A stretch of DNA of 55,263 bases from Paracoccaceae bacterium (GTDB lineage Bacteria > Pseudomonadota > Alphaproteobacteria > Rhodobacterales > Rhodobacteraceae): assembly GCA_902606585.1 (NCBI GenBank), contig CACLGX010000007.1:1-55263 (forward strand). The letters run 5' to 3'. Positions 1-8,733 of the stretch are shown here, piece by piece. Below the pieces are notes generated by a model. It ran no database searches and was not told where the DNA came from. It saw only the letters and a list, made by a program, of their open reading frames with translations. Every line of letters starts with the position of its first letter. Position 1 is the first letter of the stretch. Both the position numbers and the translations under genes were made by a program.

Positions 1-320
1 TGCTTAAACATCAGATGTTCTTTTGAACTATGGACATAAACGCGCTCACAATAAGCGGATCGGACCAGGGGGCGGTACCCTGCGGCTCCACCAAAAAAAC
101 ATATTTGGGGCCGAAATAGGATCGACGGACGTCTAAAAGGGTTAGCTTTGTTTCGGCGGGAAGCCACCGTTATCGGCGCAAAATGTACAATTGCAAATGA
201 CAATCGTGCTCCAGTAGCAATGGCCGCGTAAGCAGTCGGAGATACTGAAATCTAAGTCCAAACCTCTAGCTAGGTTTGGCGGGGTCTGTAGGCACCTGGC
301 AACAGAAGCCTACACTTAAA
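1..320 (+). ncRNA. ssrA: tmRNA, circularly permuted (two-piece) form
   Basis: This RNA rescues stalled ribosomes and tags the nascent peptide for proteolysis. The order is permuted. A tRNA-like 3' half comes first, with a T-arm (stem 66-70/78-82) and an acceptor strand CGGCTCC (83-89), followed by A and an encoded CCA at 91-93. A 13-base A/T-rich spacer (94-106) follows, which would be removed. The standard 5' half then starts GGGGCCG (107-113), which pairs over all seven positions with 83-89. The tag frame at 193-231 reads ANDNRAPVAMAA and ends TAA, a typical rhodobacteral degron ending in MAA. A 7-bp hairpin (TGTAGGC/GCCTACA) lies near the 3' end, around 287-316. Two-piece tmRNA is the known alphaproteobacterial arrangement. 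Both outer ends are uncertain: the 5' end may lie before base 1, and the 3' end is estimated. Confidence 0.93.
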
Positions 321-382
321 ATAATTAGAACGGTAAGCCCTTTAAAAATTTAGAGTTTATTGAAGGGGATGAGGAGCAAAAC

Positions 383-847
383 GTGGCAAATGAAATCGAT
401 TATGGCAATTTAATGCACAATGCCATGAGATCCCTGATCCAAGATGTACTTATAGCAGTAAAAAATAACGGTTTACCCGGTGAACACCATTTTTTCATAA
501 CCTTTGATACTAATCATTCGGAAGTCGAAATGGCTCCGTGGCTAAAAGAAAGATATCCAACAGAAATAACAGTTGTAATGCAACACTGGTATGATGATCT
601 GGAAGTAAGAGATGATGGTTTTTCAGTAACCTTAAACTTTGGAGATACCCCGGAGCATTTAGTTATACCCTATGAAGCTATACTTACTTTTGTGGACCCT
701 TCAGTTGAATTTGGCTTAAAATTTGAATCTAGTGTAGAGGAAGAAAGTACTGAAGTCCAAGGTATTCCAACCTCAGATGAAGACAACAGAGACGACATAA
801 AAAAAGACACTGGAGAAATAGTAAGTCTTGATAGTTTTCGCAAGTGA
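383..847 (+). CDS. sspB: SspB-family ClpXP adaptor (alphaproteobacterial type)
   Basis: SspB binds the tmRNA-encoded tag and delivers tagged proteins to ClpXP. The 154-residue protein has the compact SspB fold region (about residues 5-115, with the segment around HHFFITFDT and the MAPWLKERYP/ITVVMQHWYDDL motifs). An acidic, flexible linker follows, and the conserved C-terminal tail GEIVSLDSFRK is expected to dock on the ClpX N-domain. The start is GTG with GGGGATGAGGAG upstream. The gene sits about 60 bases downstream of the tmRNA gene on the same strand, so adaptor and tag substrate are neighbours. Identification rests on recognised family motifs. The partnership with the adjacent tmRNA is established biology for the family and is inferred here. 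Confidence 0.9.
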   Translation: MANEIDYGNLMHNAMRSLIQDVLIAVKNNGLPGEHHFFITFDTNHSEVEMAPWLKERYPTEITVVMQHWYDDLEVRDDGFSVTLNFGDTPEHLVIPYEAILTFVDPSVEFGLKFESSVEEESTEVQGIPTSDEDNRDDIKKDTGEIVSLDSFRK

Positions 848-884
848 ATACTCGTAAATTTTTGATTAATCTCTAACAAAATAA

Positions 885-1118
885 ATGTCTACAAAACCAA
901 AAAAACGTTCACTAACTCTTAAAGGCCATCGAACCTCAGTCAGTATAGAGGATAAATTCTGGGAAGAGTTTTGCAAAATAGCTTATAGAAAAAAAATTAG
1001 CGTAAACGAGTTAGTTTCGGAATTAGACTCAGCCCGCGAACTGAACTCCGTTAGCTTGGCGTCTTTAATAAGAAATCTAGTATTGGTTGATTTACTAAAA
1101 AGACTTGAAAATACCTGA
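885..1118 (+). CDS. Small ribbon-helix-helix domain protein
   Basis: This is a 77-residue basic protein. Residues about 8-70 resemble the RHH_4 type of ribbon-helix-helix domain: a beta strand (SLTLKGHRTSVSIEDKFW) followed by two helices (EEFCKIAYRKKISVNELVSEL and SVSLASLIRNLVLVDLLKRL). Such proteins are usually dimeric DNA binders, but no target is known for this group. No strong ribosome-binding site precedes the ATG. It follows sspB by 37 bases on the same strand and probably shares its transcript. It converges on ccdA with a two-base gap, leaving no room for an obvious terminator. Confidence 0.7.
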   Translation: MSTKPKKRSLTLKGHRTSVSIEDKFWEEFCKIAYRKKISVNELVSELDSARELNSVSLASLIRNLVLVDLLKRLENT

Positions 1119-1120
1119 AA

Positions 1121-1870
1121 TCACCCGAGAGTACCAAGAGCCGGAAATATTTCTAATAACCAGAACGCTATAGAAGAGAAGCCGCCCGTTAACATAAGTA
1201 AACCTACCGTCCATAGTAATAGACCCATTGTTTGTTCAATTACGTTGAAATACTGCTTGAAGAACTTAAGGACACCTTCCAACCTATTGATAAAAAGTGC
1301 GAAAAATAAAAAAGGCACTCCAAGTCCTATTGCATAAAAAGCCAATAGCACAGTGCCTTTTACGATAGAAGCATTTGAAGCCGCCAAACTCAAAATAGCT
1401 CCTAGTTGAGGGCCAATGCAAGGGGTCCAACCAAAGGCAAAAGCAAGGCCAAGTACAAAAGAACCAAAAGCTGTTCCTTGGTAGTGCTCAACCTGAAACC
1501 TGGCCTCTCTATCCAAGAACTGCAAACGATAAATTCCCAAAAAATGAAGCCCAAATAACATTATAATAAGACCAGCAATCGTATTTAATGATGTTTGATA
1601 TTCAAAAAATACCGCTCCTATGGCTGATGCTGAAAATCCTAAAAAAATAAATACAGCTGATAAACCTAAAACAAAAAATACTGCTGTAAAAACAATTTTT
1701 TGACGTCCTTTTCTATTATCAATTTCGTTCAAAGCGACGCCACTCATATATGCTAGGTAGGGAGGAACAATGGGGAGAACGCAGGGGCTTAAAAAAGAGA
1801 TTAGCCCAGCGATAAAAGCTACCAAAAGCCCTGGCAGCAAGTTTGCATCAATTAATTCGATTCCGAACAT
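1121..1870 (-). CDS. ccdA: CcdA-type cytochrome c biogenesis / thiol-disulfide transmembrane protein
   Basis: This inner-membrane protein passes electrons from cytoplasmic thioredoxin to periplasmic thiol proteins, usually for haem c attachment. The 249 residues hold about six hydrophobic helices. The two redox cysteines sit in the expected Pro-rich motifs: Cys30 in LSPCVLP and Cys151 in TPCIGP. The length fits CcdA rather than full DsbD, since there are no periplasmic domains. A PPY motif follows Cys30. The gene stands alone, convergent with the RHH gene. No cytochrome c biogenesis genes adjoin it, so the periplasmic partner is unknown. Confidence 0.9.
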   Translation of the reverse strand: MFGIELIDANLLPGLLVAFIAGLISFLSPCVLPIVPPYLAYMSGVALNEIDNRKGRQKIVFTAVFFVLGLSAVFIFLGFSASAIGAVFFEYQTSLNTIAGLIIMLFGLHFLGIYRLQFLDREARFQVEHYQGTAFGSFVLGLAFAFGWTPCIGPQLGAILSLAASNASIVKGTVLLAFYAIGLGVPFLFFALFINRLEGVLKFFKQYFNVIEQTMGLLLWTVGLLMLTGGFSSIAFWLLEIFPALGTLG

Positions 1871-1967
1871 AATGTCTTCTTAGTTTAGAATTGTTAAAAG
1901 GTCACGCTGTACATATTGATTGAACCGCACTAGGCTCAGTGATGGAAAGTTAAAATGGGGTATCAGC

Positions 1968-2183
1968 TTGATTCAATTAGATACAAGGGGCCTACTATGC
2001 CCTCTTCCAGTTCTAAAATTAAGAAAAGCAATCAAAACTATTTCACAAAACGAAAAAATTAAATTGCTTACCGATGATCCTGCTGCTCTGGTAGATATTC
2101 CCCACTTTTGTAGTGAGCAAGGATATCAGATAATACAAAGATTTGAAAAAAATAATTATTATTTGTTCATAATTGCGAGTTAA
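1968..2183 (+). CDS. TusA-like sulfurtransferase (SirA/YeeD family)
   Basis: This is a small sulfur-carrier protein of the TusA family, which relays persulfide sulfur for tRNA thiolation or cofactor synthesis. The conserved active-site motif is RGLLCPLPVLKLRKAI, with the CPxP cysteine near residue 11, followed by the LTDDPAALVDIPHFC segment typical of the fold. The frame is open from a TTG at 1920, but the family begins just before LDTRGL. A TTG at 1968 preceded by TGGGG is therefore the preferred start, giving about 71 residues. An ATG near 1954 is out of frame. It converges with rne, with a six-base gap. Confidence 0.78.
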   Translation: MIQLDTRGLLCPLPVLKLRKAIKTISQNEKIKLLTDDPAALVDIPHFCSEQGYQIIQRFEKNNYYLFIIAS

Positions 2184-2189
2184 AAAAAT

Positions 2190-4931
2190 TTAATCTTTCA
2201 AAGACCACCACCCACGACGTTTTTCTTTTGAGCTTTCATCATCTCCTACATCATTTGAGCTTAAAACTTCGTTCTCTTCGCTTTTCTTGGATGATCGCCC
2301 TCTTTGTTCCGATGAATGATTTAAGTTGTTTTTAGCATTATTCTCCTCTATGGCCTGGTTGGGAATTGTTTTTGTAGCTTCTTTAACCTCTGATAAGTCA
2401 ATATTTTCGGTCTTTGCGACTTCTTGGGTTGAGTTTGAGGTGGAGACTTCAATATTACCAGCTTTTTTACTCTTTTTCCTTACATGTATATTCTTTTTGT
2501 TTTCACTTTTTTGGCTGGCCATATTTTCTTTGTTTGGAGATGAATTTTCGGTTGTATTATTTACTAAGGTATTAAGCTTTTCAACCTCTTCCTGATTTGA
2601 CTTTTCATCTTCTTCATTTGCAGAATGTTTTTTCCTACGGCGACGCCTCCGACGATTTTTTTTGGGTGTTTCTTCGTCACCCCTTAAGTCTTCGTTTGTT
2701 CCATCTACTTCTGCGGCTTCCATTAGGCCATCGGCTGTTACAAGTGCGGGTTCCTCCTCAGACAGAATACGAGTTGCTGATTTTAACTTCTCGATGGAAT
2801 ATTCTGGGCTTACCAAGTTTATATCCCCTTCAACTCGAACGGATAGTAGATAATTCCTTTCAATCGATGCTACATAATCACGTTTTTGATTCATAATAAA
2901 ATTAGCAACACTAACAGGACACTTCACAACCACTTCTTGCGACCGCTTACGAACGCCCTCCTCTTCAATTTGCCGAAGTATGGATAAAGCAAGATTATCA
3001 TCGGATCGAATTAAACCTGTTCCGTGACATGACGGGCAACTTTGTGTTGTTGCCTCTAACATCCCAGGCCGTAACCTCTGCCTGCTCATTTCTAACAAGC
3101 CAAATCCTGAAATGCGCCCTAACTGAATACGTGCTCTGTCCGATTTTAATCTATCCTTGATTCTTCTTTCAACGCTCGCATTGTTTTTTCGTTCATCCAT
3201 ATCGATAAAATCAATAACAATTAATCCGGCCAGATCTCTTAATCTTAGCTGGCGAGATATTTCGTCAGCTGCTTCTAGATTTGTTTTTAAAGCTGTATCT
3301 TCAATAGAACCTTCTTTGGTCGCACGGCCCGAATTCACATCAATTGCAACGAGCGCTTCTGTTATCCCAATCACAATGTATCCACCAGATTTAAGCTGGA
3401 CTACCGGATTAAACATTGCACTTAGGAAACTTTCGACCTGATATCTTGCAAAAAGAGGAAGCCCATCATGATAATGCTTAACGTTTTTCGCATGGCTAGG
3501 CATTATCATTTTCATGAATTCTTTTGCATTTTTATAACCACGATCACCCTCTACAAGAACCTCGTCGATATCGCGGTTATAGAGATCTCTTATTGATCTT
3601 TTTATTAAATCTCCTTCCTCATAAATTTTGTTTGGAGCTATTGATTTAAGGGTCAACTCTCTGATTTGTTCCCAGAGACGCTGTAAATATTCATAATCTC
3701 GTTTAATTTCTGTTTTAGTTCTCTTTGCTCCCGCAGTTCTAACGATTAAACCAGCACCTACAGGAACATCTATTTCATTAGCAATCTCTTTTAATTTTTT
3801 TCGATCGGAAAGGTTCGTAATTTTTCTGCTAATTCCTCCACCACGAGCCGTGTTTGGCATCAGTACACAATAACGCCCAGCTAGCGATAGGTAAGTAGTT
3901 AGGGCTGCACCTTTGTTTCCACGCTCCTCTTTAACGACTTGAACCAACATTATTTGCCGGACTTTAATTACTTCTTGAATTTTATATCTACGCTGCCTGG
4001 GCTTTCTAACGGGCCTAATATCTAGATCATCATCAATCTCTGAAACAGATTCTATTTCTTTTTTAGGGTCAACTCCTATCCCACCCTCAGCTTTTTCTTT
4101 TATTTCTGTACCGTCATCTTTTTTACCAGAACGTGGATCTTTATCTGAAAAATCATCATACTTGCGAACACGCCTATTATAACGTCGCTTATTACGGCTC
4201 GACCCATTGCTTTCAGTTACTTCAAAATCGGATTTTTCCTCACTAACATTGATACCTAAATCATCTGAGTTTATCACCTCATCACTTGATTCAGTTTCAA
4301 TGTTTGCAGCAATAGGCTTTATAGATTTTTTAGGCCTACCACGTGGTTTTTTCTCCTCTTTGTTTTTGACTGGTCGGGCGTCTTCTTTACTAGTTTTATT
4401 TTTTTCAGCCTTCTTTTTTGGTGTAGTTTTTCGTTTATTGCCGGAAGGTTTAGATTTGACTTCTATGTTTTCCTCTCCGCCCTCACCAATATCAAGCTGA
4501 TTACTATTATCATCTTTTGAACCTGACGAACCTAAAGCTTTGGGATTCTCTGAAGCGCTGTTTTCATTTTCGTCTTTCGAAAAGTCACTTTCATCAATCT
4601 GTGCAACTGCCTCCTCATCATCTTTTCTTCGCATAGCTTCGGAGAAGGCCCGTTCCTCTTCCATTAAGGCTTCACGATCAGCTACTGGTATTTGATAATA
4701 GTCAGGATGAATTTCCGAAAAAGCCAAAAAGCCATGTCTATTTCCACCATAATCGATAAAAGCCGCCTGCAATGACGGTTCGATCCGTGTAACTTTTGCT
4801 AAGTAGATGTTACCTGATAGTTGCCGCCTGTTGTCTGACTCAAAGTCAAACTCCTCGACCTTATTTCCTTCAACGACCACAACGCGAGTTTCCTCGGCAT
4901 GAGTCGCATCAATAAGCATTTTTTTCGCCAT
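2190..4931 (-). CDS. rne: Ribonuclease E
   Basis: RNase E is the essential endoribonuclease of mRNA decay and rRNA processing. The N-terminal S1 domain (MAKKMLIDATHAEETRVVVV; SLQAAFIDYGGNRHGFL) is split by a long, highly charged, low-complexity insertion from about residue 90 to 320. The S1 part resumes around the segment starting IQEVIKVRQIMLVQVVKEE. The catalytic RNase H-like and DNase I-like parts follow, including VAIDVNSG and LIVIDFIDM, and then the Zn-link CPSCHGTG. The C-terminal third is again disordered and Lys/Glu-rich and ends RRGWWSLKD, a scaffold region. Two ATGs compete. The second (4931) has GGA at good spacing and begins MAKK, so it is preferred. A long leader lies upstream. 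The insertion in S1 is characteristic of alphaproteobacterial RNase E. Confidence 0.95.
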   Translation of the reverse strand: MAKKMLIDATHAEETRVVVVEGNKVEEFDFESDNRRQLSGNIYLAKVTRIEPSLQAAFIDYGGNRHGFLAFSEIHPDYYQIPVADREALMEEERAFSEAMRRKDDEEAVAQIDESDFSKDENENSASENPKALGSSGSKDDNSNQLDIGEGGEENIEVKSKPSGNKRKTTPKKKAEKNKTSKEDARPVKNKEEKKPRGRPKKSIKPIAANIETESSDEVINSDDLGINVSEEKSDFEVTESNGSSRNKRRYNRRVRKYDDFSDKDPRSGKKDDGTEIKEKAEGGIGVDPKKEIESVSEIDDDLDIRPVRKPRQRRYKIQEVIKVRQIMLVQVVKEERGNKGAALTTYLSLAGRYCVLMPNTARGGGISRKITNLSDRKKLKEIANEIDVPVGAGLIVRTAGAKRTKTEIKRDYEYLQRLWEQIRELTLKSIAPNKIYEEGDLIKRSIRDLYNRDIDEVLVEGDRGYKNAKEFMKMIMPSHAKNVKHYHDGLPLFARYQVESFLSAMFNPVVQLKSGGYIVIGITEALVAIDVNSGRATKEGSIEDTALKTNLEAADEISRQLRLRDLAGLIVIDFIDMDERKNNASVERRIKDRLKSDRARIQLGRISGFGLLEMSRQRLRPGMLEATTQSCPSCHGTGLIRSDDNLALSILRQIEEEGVRKRSQEVVVKCPVSVANFIMNQKRDYVASIERNYLLSVRVEGDINLVSPEYSIEKLKSATRILSEEEPALVTADGLMEAAEVDGTNEDLRGDEETPKKNRRRRRRRKKHSANEEDEKSNQEEVEKLNTLVNNTTENSSPNKENMASQKSENKKNIHVRKKSKKAGNIEVSTSNSTQEVAKTENIDLSEVKEATKTIPNQAIEENNAKNNLNHSSEQRGRSSKKSEENEVLSSNDVGDDESSKEKRRGWWSLKD

Positions 4932-5302
4932 AATTTCCATATATCAACAAACATAGGAAAGATCATAAATTGCCAATCCATTATGTTCAGCTGTCCTGAT
5001 TGGGCAATGTCTATTCCAGAATTGAATTTATTCAATTTTATAATTACACAACAGTTAAAGTTTAACGTGTTTGACACCGCAATTTCTCTCCAGCAGCTTC
5101 AGCCGCCAATTTTTCCCTTACTAAGAAGGGATTTGAAGGCCTTAAGGCCCCATCAATTAGTTTAACTTGGCCATCTTAAAAGAAAGCAACCTGGGAAAAC
5201 TCTTGAATTCTTCAGTCAAAGTAAAGCAAATACTCTGCCATTTAATAATAACGAAGATCTGCCATCAATTACAATAGATAAAATTCCATCATTTTTCCCA
5301 AA
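4932..5302 (-). promoter_or_regulatory. Long non-coding region upstream of rne, with three inverted repeats
   Basis: About 370 bases separate rne from the next gene and I recognise no protein in them. Three dyads stand out. The first is a 10/11-base imperfect stem (4969-4978 with 4998-5008, one bulged base). The second is TCCCTT...AAGGGA (5114-5119/5126-5131). The third is a perfect 12-base palindrome, GGCCTTAAGGCC (5138-5149). On the rne strand these would lie in a leader RNA, the nearest about 40 bases before the start codon. RNase E autoregulates through its own 5' UTR in enterobacteria. Whether this leader does the same is inference only. Confidence 0.35.
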
Positions 5303-6178
5303 TTATTTTTCCAAAGCTCTAAGTCTGGCTATCAACGACGACGTATCCCATCTAGCGCCCCCTAATTTTTGTACATCTTTATAAAAATCATTAACCAAAG
5401 CAGTAACTGGTAGGCTTGCGCCTATCTGATCCGAAGCTTCTAAACAAATTTTTAAATCTTTTCGCATCCAATCAACTGCAAAACCATGATCAAAATTATT
5501 ATCAAGCATTGTTTCATATCTATTTTCCATCTGCCAGCTGCCTGCAGCCCCCTGGGAAATTACTTCAACAACATCCCGTCCATCTAAACCTGCCTTTTCA
5601 GCAAAATGAAGTGCCTCAGAAAGTCCTTGAACTAAACCTGCAATGGCAATCTGATTGCACATCTTTGTCTGTTGACCAGCTCCGCTTTCACCAATTCTCT
5701 TACATATTTTAGAGTATATTTCCAAAATAGGCTTTGCTTTGTTAAATGCTCGCTGGTCACCCCCGCACATTATTGACAGTAATCCATTTATGGCTCCAGC
5801 TTGCCCACCAGAAATAGGTGCATCAATAAAATCAAACCCACTATCAACACTTATATCAAAAAGTTCTTTCGTAACGCGCGCTGATACAGTGGTATGATCC
5901 ACAAAAACTGAACCTTTTCCAATTTTTGAAAATGCTCCATTTGCTCCAATAGTAACTTCACGTAAATCGTCATCGTTTCCGACACAACACATTACAAAGT
6001 CTGCACCTTCCGCGGCTTCGGCAGGAGTTGCTGCAATCTGCCCGCCAAATTCAGAGCGCCATTTTTTAGATTTATGGGGGTTTCTATTATATACTTTAAG
6101 ATTGTGTCCAGATTTCGCCAAGTGACCAGCCATTGGAAAACCCATAACACCTAAACCAATAAAAGCTAAATTATTCAT
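5303..6178 (-). CDS. NAD(P)-dependent beta-hydroxyacid dehydrogenase (3-hydroxyisobutyrate dehydrogenase family)
   Basis: This is a 291-residue cytosolic oxidoreductase. The N-terminal Rossmann motif is FIGLGVMGFPMAGHLAKSG. The substrate-binding loop DAPISGGQAGAINGLLSIM and the catalytic-lysine motif GQQTKMCNQI are intact. The C-terminal helical domain includes the DLKICLEA segment. These mark the family that includes 3-hydroxyisobutyrate dehydrogenase and tartronate semialdehyde reductase. The exact substrate cannot be read from the sequence: no valine or glyoxylate pathway genes lie beside it. It is divergent from the penicillin-acylase gene, with about 80 bases between them that must hold both promoters. 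Confidence 0.85.
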   Translation of the reverse strand: MNNLAFIGLGVMGFPMAGHLAKSGHNLKVYNRNPHKSKKWRSEFGGQIAATPAEAAEGADFVMCCVGNDDDLREVTIGANGAFSKIGKGSVFVDHTTVSARVTKELFDISVDSGFDFIDAPISGGQAGAINGLLSIMCGGDQRAFNKAKPILEIYSKICKRIGESGAGQQTKMCNQIAIAGLVQGLSEALHFAEKAGLDGRDVVEVISQGAAGSWQMENRYETMLDNNFDHGFAVDWMRKDLKICLEASDQIGASLPVTALVNDFYKDVQKLGGARWDTSSLIARLRALEK

Positions 6179-6261
6179 ATTAACACCTAATATTTTACTT
6201 TCCTAATTCTGTCTCTTAAGTACAGATGTTGCAAGGAGATAACTTTTGCTTAGAGTGAAAC

Positions 6262-8733
6262 ATGTCGATTTTAATTAAATGGTTAAGCCTAACCCTAGTT
6301 AGTTTTTGCATTTTAATTTCTATAATAGTTATGACCAGTTATTATCTGGCATCACGATCTATTCCAAATTACAATCATAATTTAGTCGCAGAAGGTATAA
6401 CAGAAAAGGTCGAAATTTTACGAGACTCTGCAAATATTCCTCACATATTTTCAATGAACGATAACGATGCTTTTTTTGCTTTAGGCTATGCACATGCACA
6501 AGATCGCTTTTGGCAATTAAATATTTTAAGAAGGACCGCTCAAGGGCGTCTATCAGAATTGTTTGGTCAAAAAACATTAGAACTTGATGAATTTATTAGA
6601 AGGTTAGATCTCTACAACTTAGCGAGATTATCTGTACAACATCAATCAGAACAAACTAAATCTATTTTAAAATCTTATGCAAATGGCATAAACGCTAGAG
6701 TTAGGGAAATTAATACCGAAGCGCTTGGGCGAGGTTCGCCGGAAATGTTTTTATACCCGAATGAATTTTCTTTTTGGCGACCTGCAGATAGCATTGCTAT
6801 CTTTAAGTTGCTTGCATTAAAAATGACAAGCCAGATTGACGCTGAAGTAACCTACGCCAAAACAATACTCGCAGTTAATGATCAAAAAATGGTATCTGCT
6901 TTGCTACCTGATTCACCAGGTAAACCAATCACTAATCTTCAAAACCTCGAACAACTTTCTTCAAGTGTTTTTTCTTCTCCAAATGAAAAAGAAAAATCAA
7001 CAACTTTGTTTAGGTTGCCAAGCTGGGAAATAGGAGGTGCCTCAAATGTTTTTGGTGCGACCAAGGAAAGATCGGCTTCTAGTGGATCTCTGATGGCAAA
7101 TGATCCACATTTCGAACTATCGGCACCCTCCTTGTTCTACTTGGCTAGAATACAATTAGATACTGGAGGGGTAATCGGCGCAACTGTACCAGGAACTCCA
7201 ATTATACTAAGTGGCAGAAATAAAAATTTAGCTTGGGGCATTACAGCATCATATCTTGATGATCAGGATATTTTTATGGAAGAACAACATTCTTCAAACC
7301 CAAACCTTTACAAAACTGAAAATGGGTGGGAAGAATTTAAAATTGATCGACAGTATATTAAAGTTAAAAATTCTTCTGATGTTGAAATTGAAAGAAGGTG
7401 GACGAGAAATGGGCCTGTTTTACCCAGCACAGCCTTTGGCTTATTAAGTATCACTCCCAAGAATTATGTTGCGTCACTATCTTGGACGGCTTTAGAAGAT
7501 AAAGACACTTCAGTTTCATCGGCAATCAACTTAATGCTTAGCCAAAATGTTCAGTCAGGGTTAATAGCCTTAGAGAATTTTTACGCGCCATCTTTAAACT
7601 TTTTACTGATTGATGATGAAAAAATGATTCTTAAAACTGTCGGCAAAATGCCAAGGCGTTCTCCATTAAACCAAAAACAAGGTAGAATGCCATCTTTGGG
7701 TTGGAAACTTGAAAATACTTGGCGAGGTTACTGGGGTTATGAGGTCAATCCAATTACAGTAAGTTCCCCAGGAGACATATTAGGGAATACTAACAACAAA
7801 ATATCTGACCAAAAATTTCCAAAACACGTCTCACATTTTTGGGGTGATACGCAGCGAATATTGAGATTTCAAAGGCTCATGAAAAATAGAGAGGTTCACA
7901 CCAGAGAAAGTTTTATAGAAGCACAATTGGATATAGTATCCCCAACGGCTAGAGCACTTTTGCCAATTATTGGGTCAGAACTTTGGTACACTCAACCTAT
8001 GGGTGAACAAGGAAGCAAAGAAAGATTACGCTTCGAGGCTGTTTCGATGCTGGCGTCTTGGAACGGCGAAATGAGTGAACATCTGCCTGAACCTTTAGTC
8101 TATTCTACCTGGATGAAATTTTTGCAAAAAAATTTAATTGAAGATGAGCTTGGAACACTGTCTAAAAAATTCAACCATGTAAGGCCTATTTTTATCGAAA
8201 AAGTGTTTCGCAATATAGAAGATGCATCCAATTGGTGCGATATAAAACATAGTAGCTATAAGGAAACTTGCGCCGAAATTGCGGTAAAATCACTTGACGA
8301 AGCACTGTTGTGGCTTCAAGATCAATACGGAAAAAATTTAGATGCTCTGAGATGGGGAGACGCTCATGAAGCTTTTCATAGGCATGAGACCCTAGGCGGT
8401 ATTCCAATACTTAAATTTCTTGTTAATATTCGCCAATCTACCTCTGGTGGTGACAATACCCTTATGAGGGGTAAAACTTCAGGAAGCGAAAACAAACCTT
8501 TTATGAATGTTCATGCCGCTGTATATAGAGGGGTTTATGATTTTGCCGACCCCGATAGTTCAGTTTTTATAATTTCTACTGGACAATCTGGGCATTTTTT
8601 ATCCCGGCATTACGACGATTTGGGTAATTTATGGAGGCGGGGCGAATACGTACCTATGTCATTGGATCCCGATTTGGCACGGGGCGCATCGTTGGGTGTA
8701 ACCATCATTTTACCAAGATCAATTAATGAGTAA
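6262..8733 (+). CDS. Penicillin acylase family (Ntn hydrolase) protein
   Basis: This is an 823-residue precursor of an N-terminal-nucleophile amidase. Residues about 7-30 form one hydrophobic segment (signal or anchor), so the enzyme is exported. The alpha-chain motif LRDSANIPHIFS and the AxGYAHAQDRFWQL box are present. The predicted autocleavage nucleophile is Ser261 in GGASNVFG, followed by SLMANDPHFELSAPSLFYL and WGITASYLDDQD, the usual beta-chain motifs. Members hydrolyse penicillins, acyl-homoserine lactones or other N-acyl compounds, and the substrate cannot be deduced here. The start is an ATG. A good AGGAG lies rather far upstream, near 6235, so the start is the least certain point. 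It converges on hflX with an 11-base overlap of coding ends. Confidence 0.88.
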   Translation: MSILIKWLSLTLVSFCILISIIVMTSYYLASRSIPNYNHNLVAEGITEKVEILRDSANIPHIFSMNDNDAFFALGYAHAQDRFWQLNILRRTAQGRLSELFGQKTLELDEFIRRLDLYNLARLSVQHQSEQTKSILKSYANGINARVREINTEALGRGSPEMFLYPNEFSFWRPADSIAIFKLLALKMTSQIDAEVTYAKTILAVNDQKMVSALLPDSPGKPITNLQNLEQLSSSVFSSPNEKEKSTTLFRLPSWEIGGASNVFGATKERSASSGSLMANDPHFELSAPSLFYLARIQLDTGGVIGATVPGTPIILSGRNKNLAWGITASYLDDQDIFMEEQHSSNPNLYKTENGWEEFKIDRQYIKVKNSSDVEIERRWTRNGPVLPSTAFGLLSITPKNYVASLSWTALEDKDTSVSSAINLMLSQNVQSGLIALENFYAPSLNFLLIDDEKMILKTVGKMPRRSPLNQKQGRMPSLGWKLENTWRGYWGYEVNPITVSSPGDILGNTNNKISDQKFPKHVSHFWGDTQRILRFQRLMKNREVHTRESFIEAQLDIVSPTARALLPIIGSELWYTQPMGEQGSKERLRFEAVSMLASWNGEMSEHLPEPLVYSTWMKFLQKNLIEDELGTLSKKFNHVRPIFIEKVFRNIEDASNWCDIKHSSYKETCAEIAVKSLDEALLWLQDQYGKNLDALRWGDAHEAFHRHETLGGIPILKFLVNIRQSTSGGDNTLMRGKTSGSENKPFMNVHAAVYRGVYDFADPDSSVFIISTGQSGHFLSRHYDDLGNLWRRGEYVPMSLDPDLARGASLGVTIILPRSINE

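Noticed and set aside
1920-1967. Upstream TTG start for the TusA-like gene
   Set aside because: The extra 16 residues are not family-like and no ribosome-binding site precedes the TTG at 1920.
4799-5165. Open frames on both strands in the region upstream of rne
   Set aside because: Neither looks like a protein family, both overlap the rne start, and the composition is that of AT-rich non-coding DNA. Kept as a regulatory region instead.
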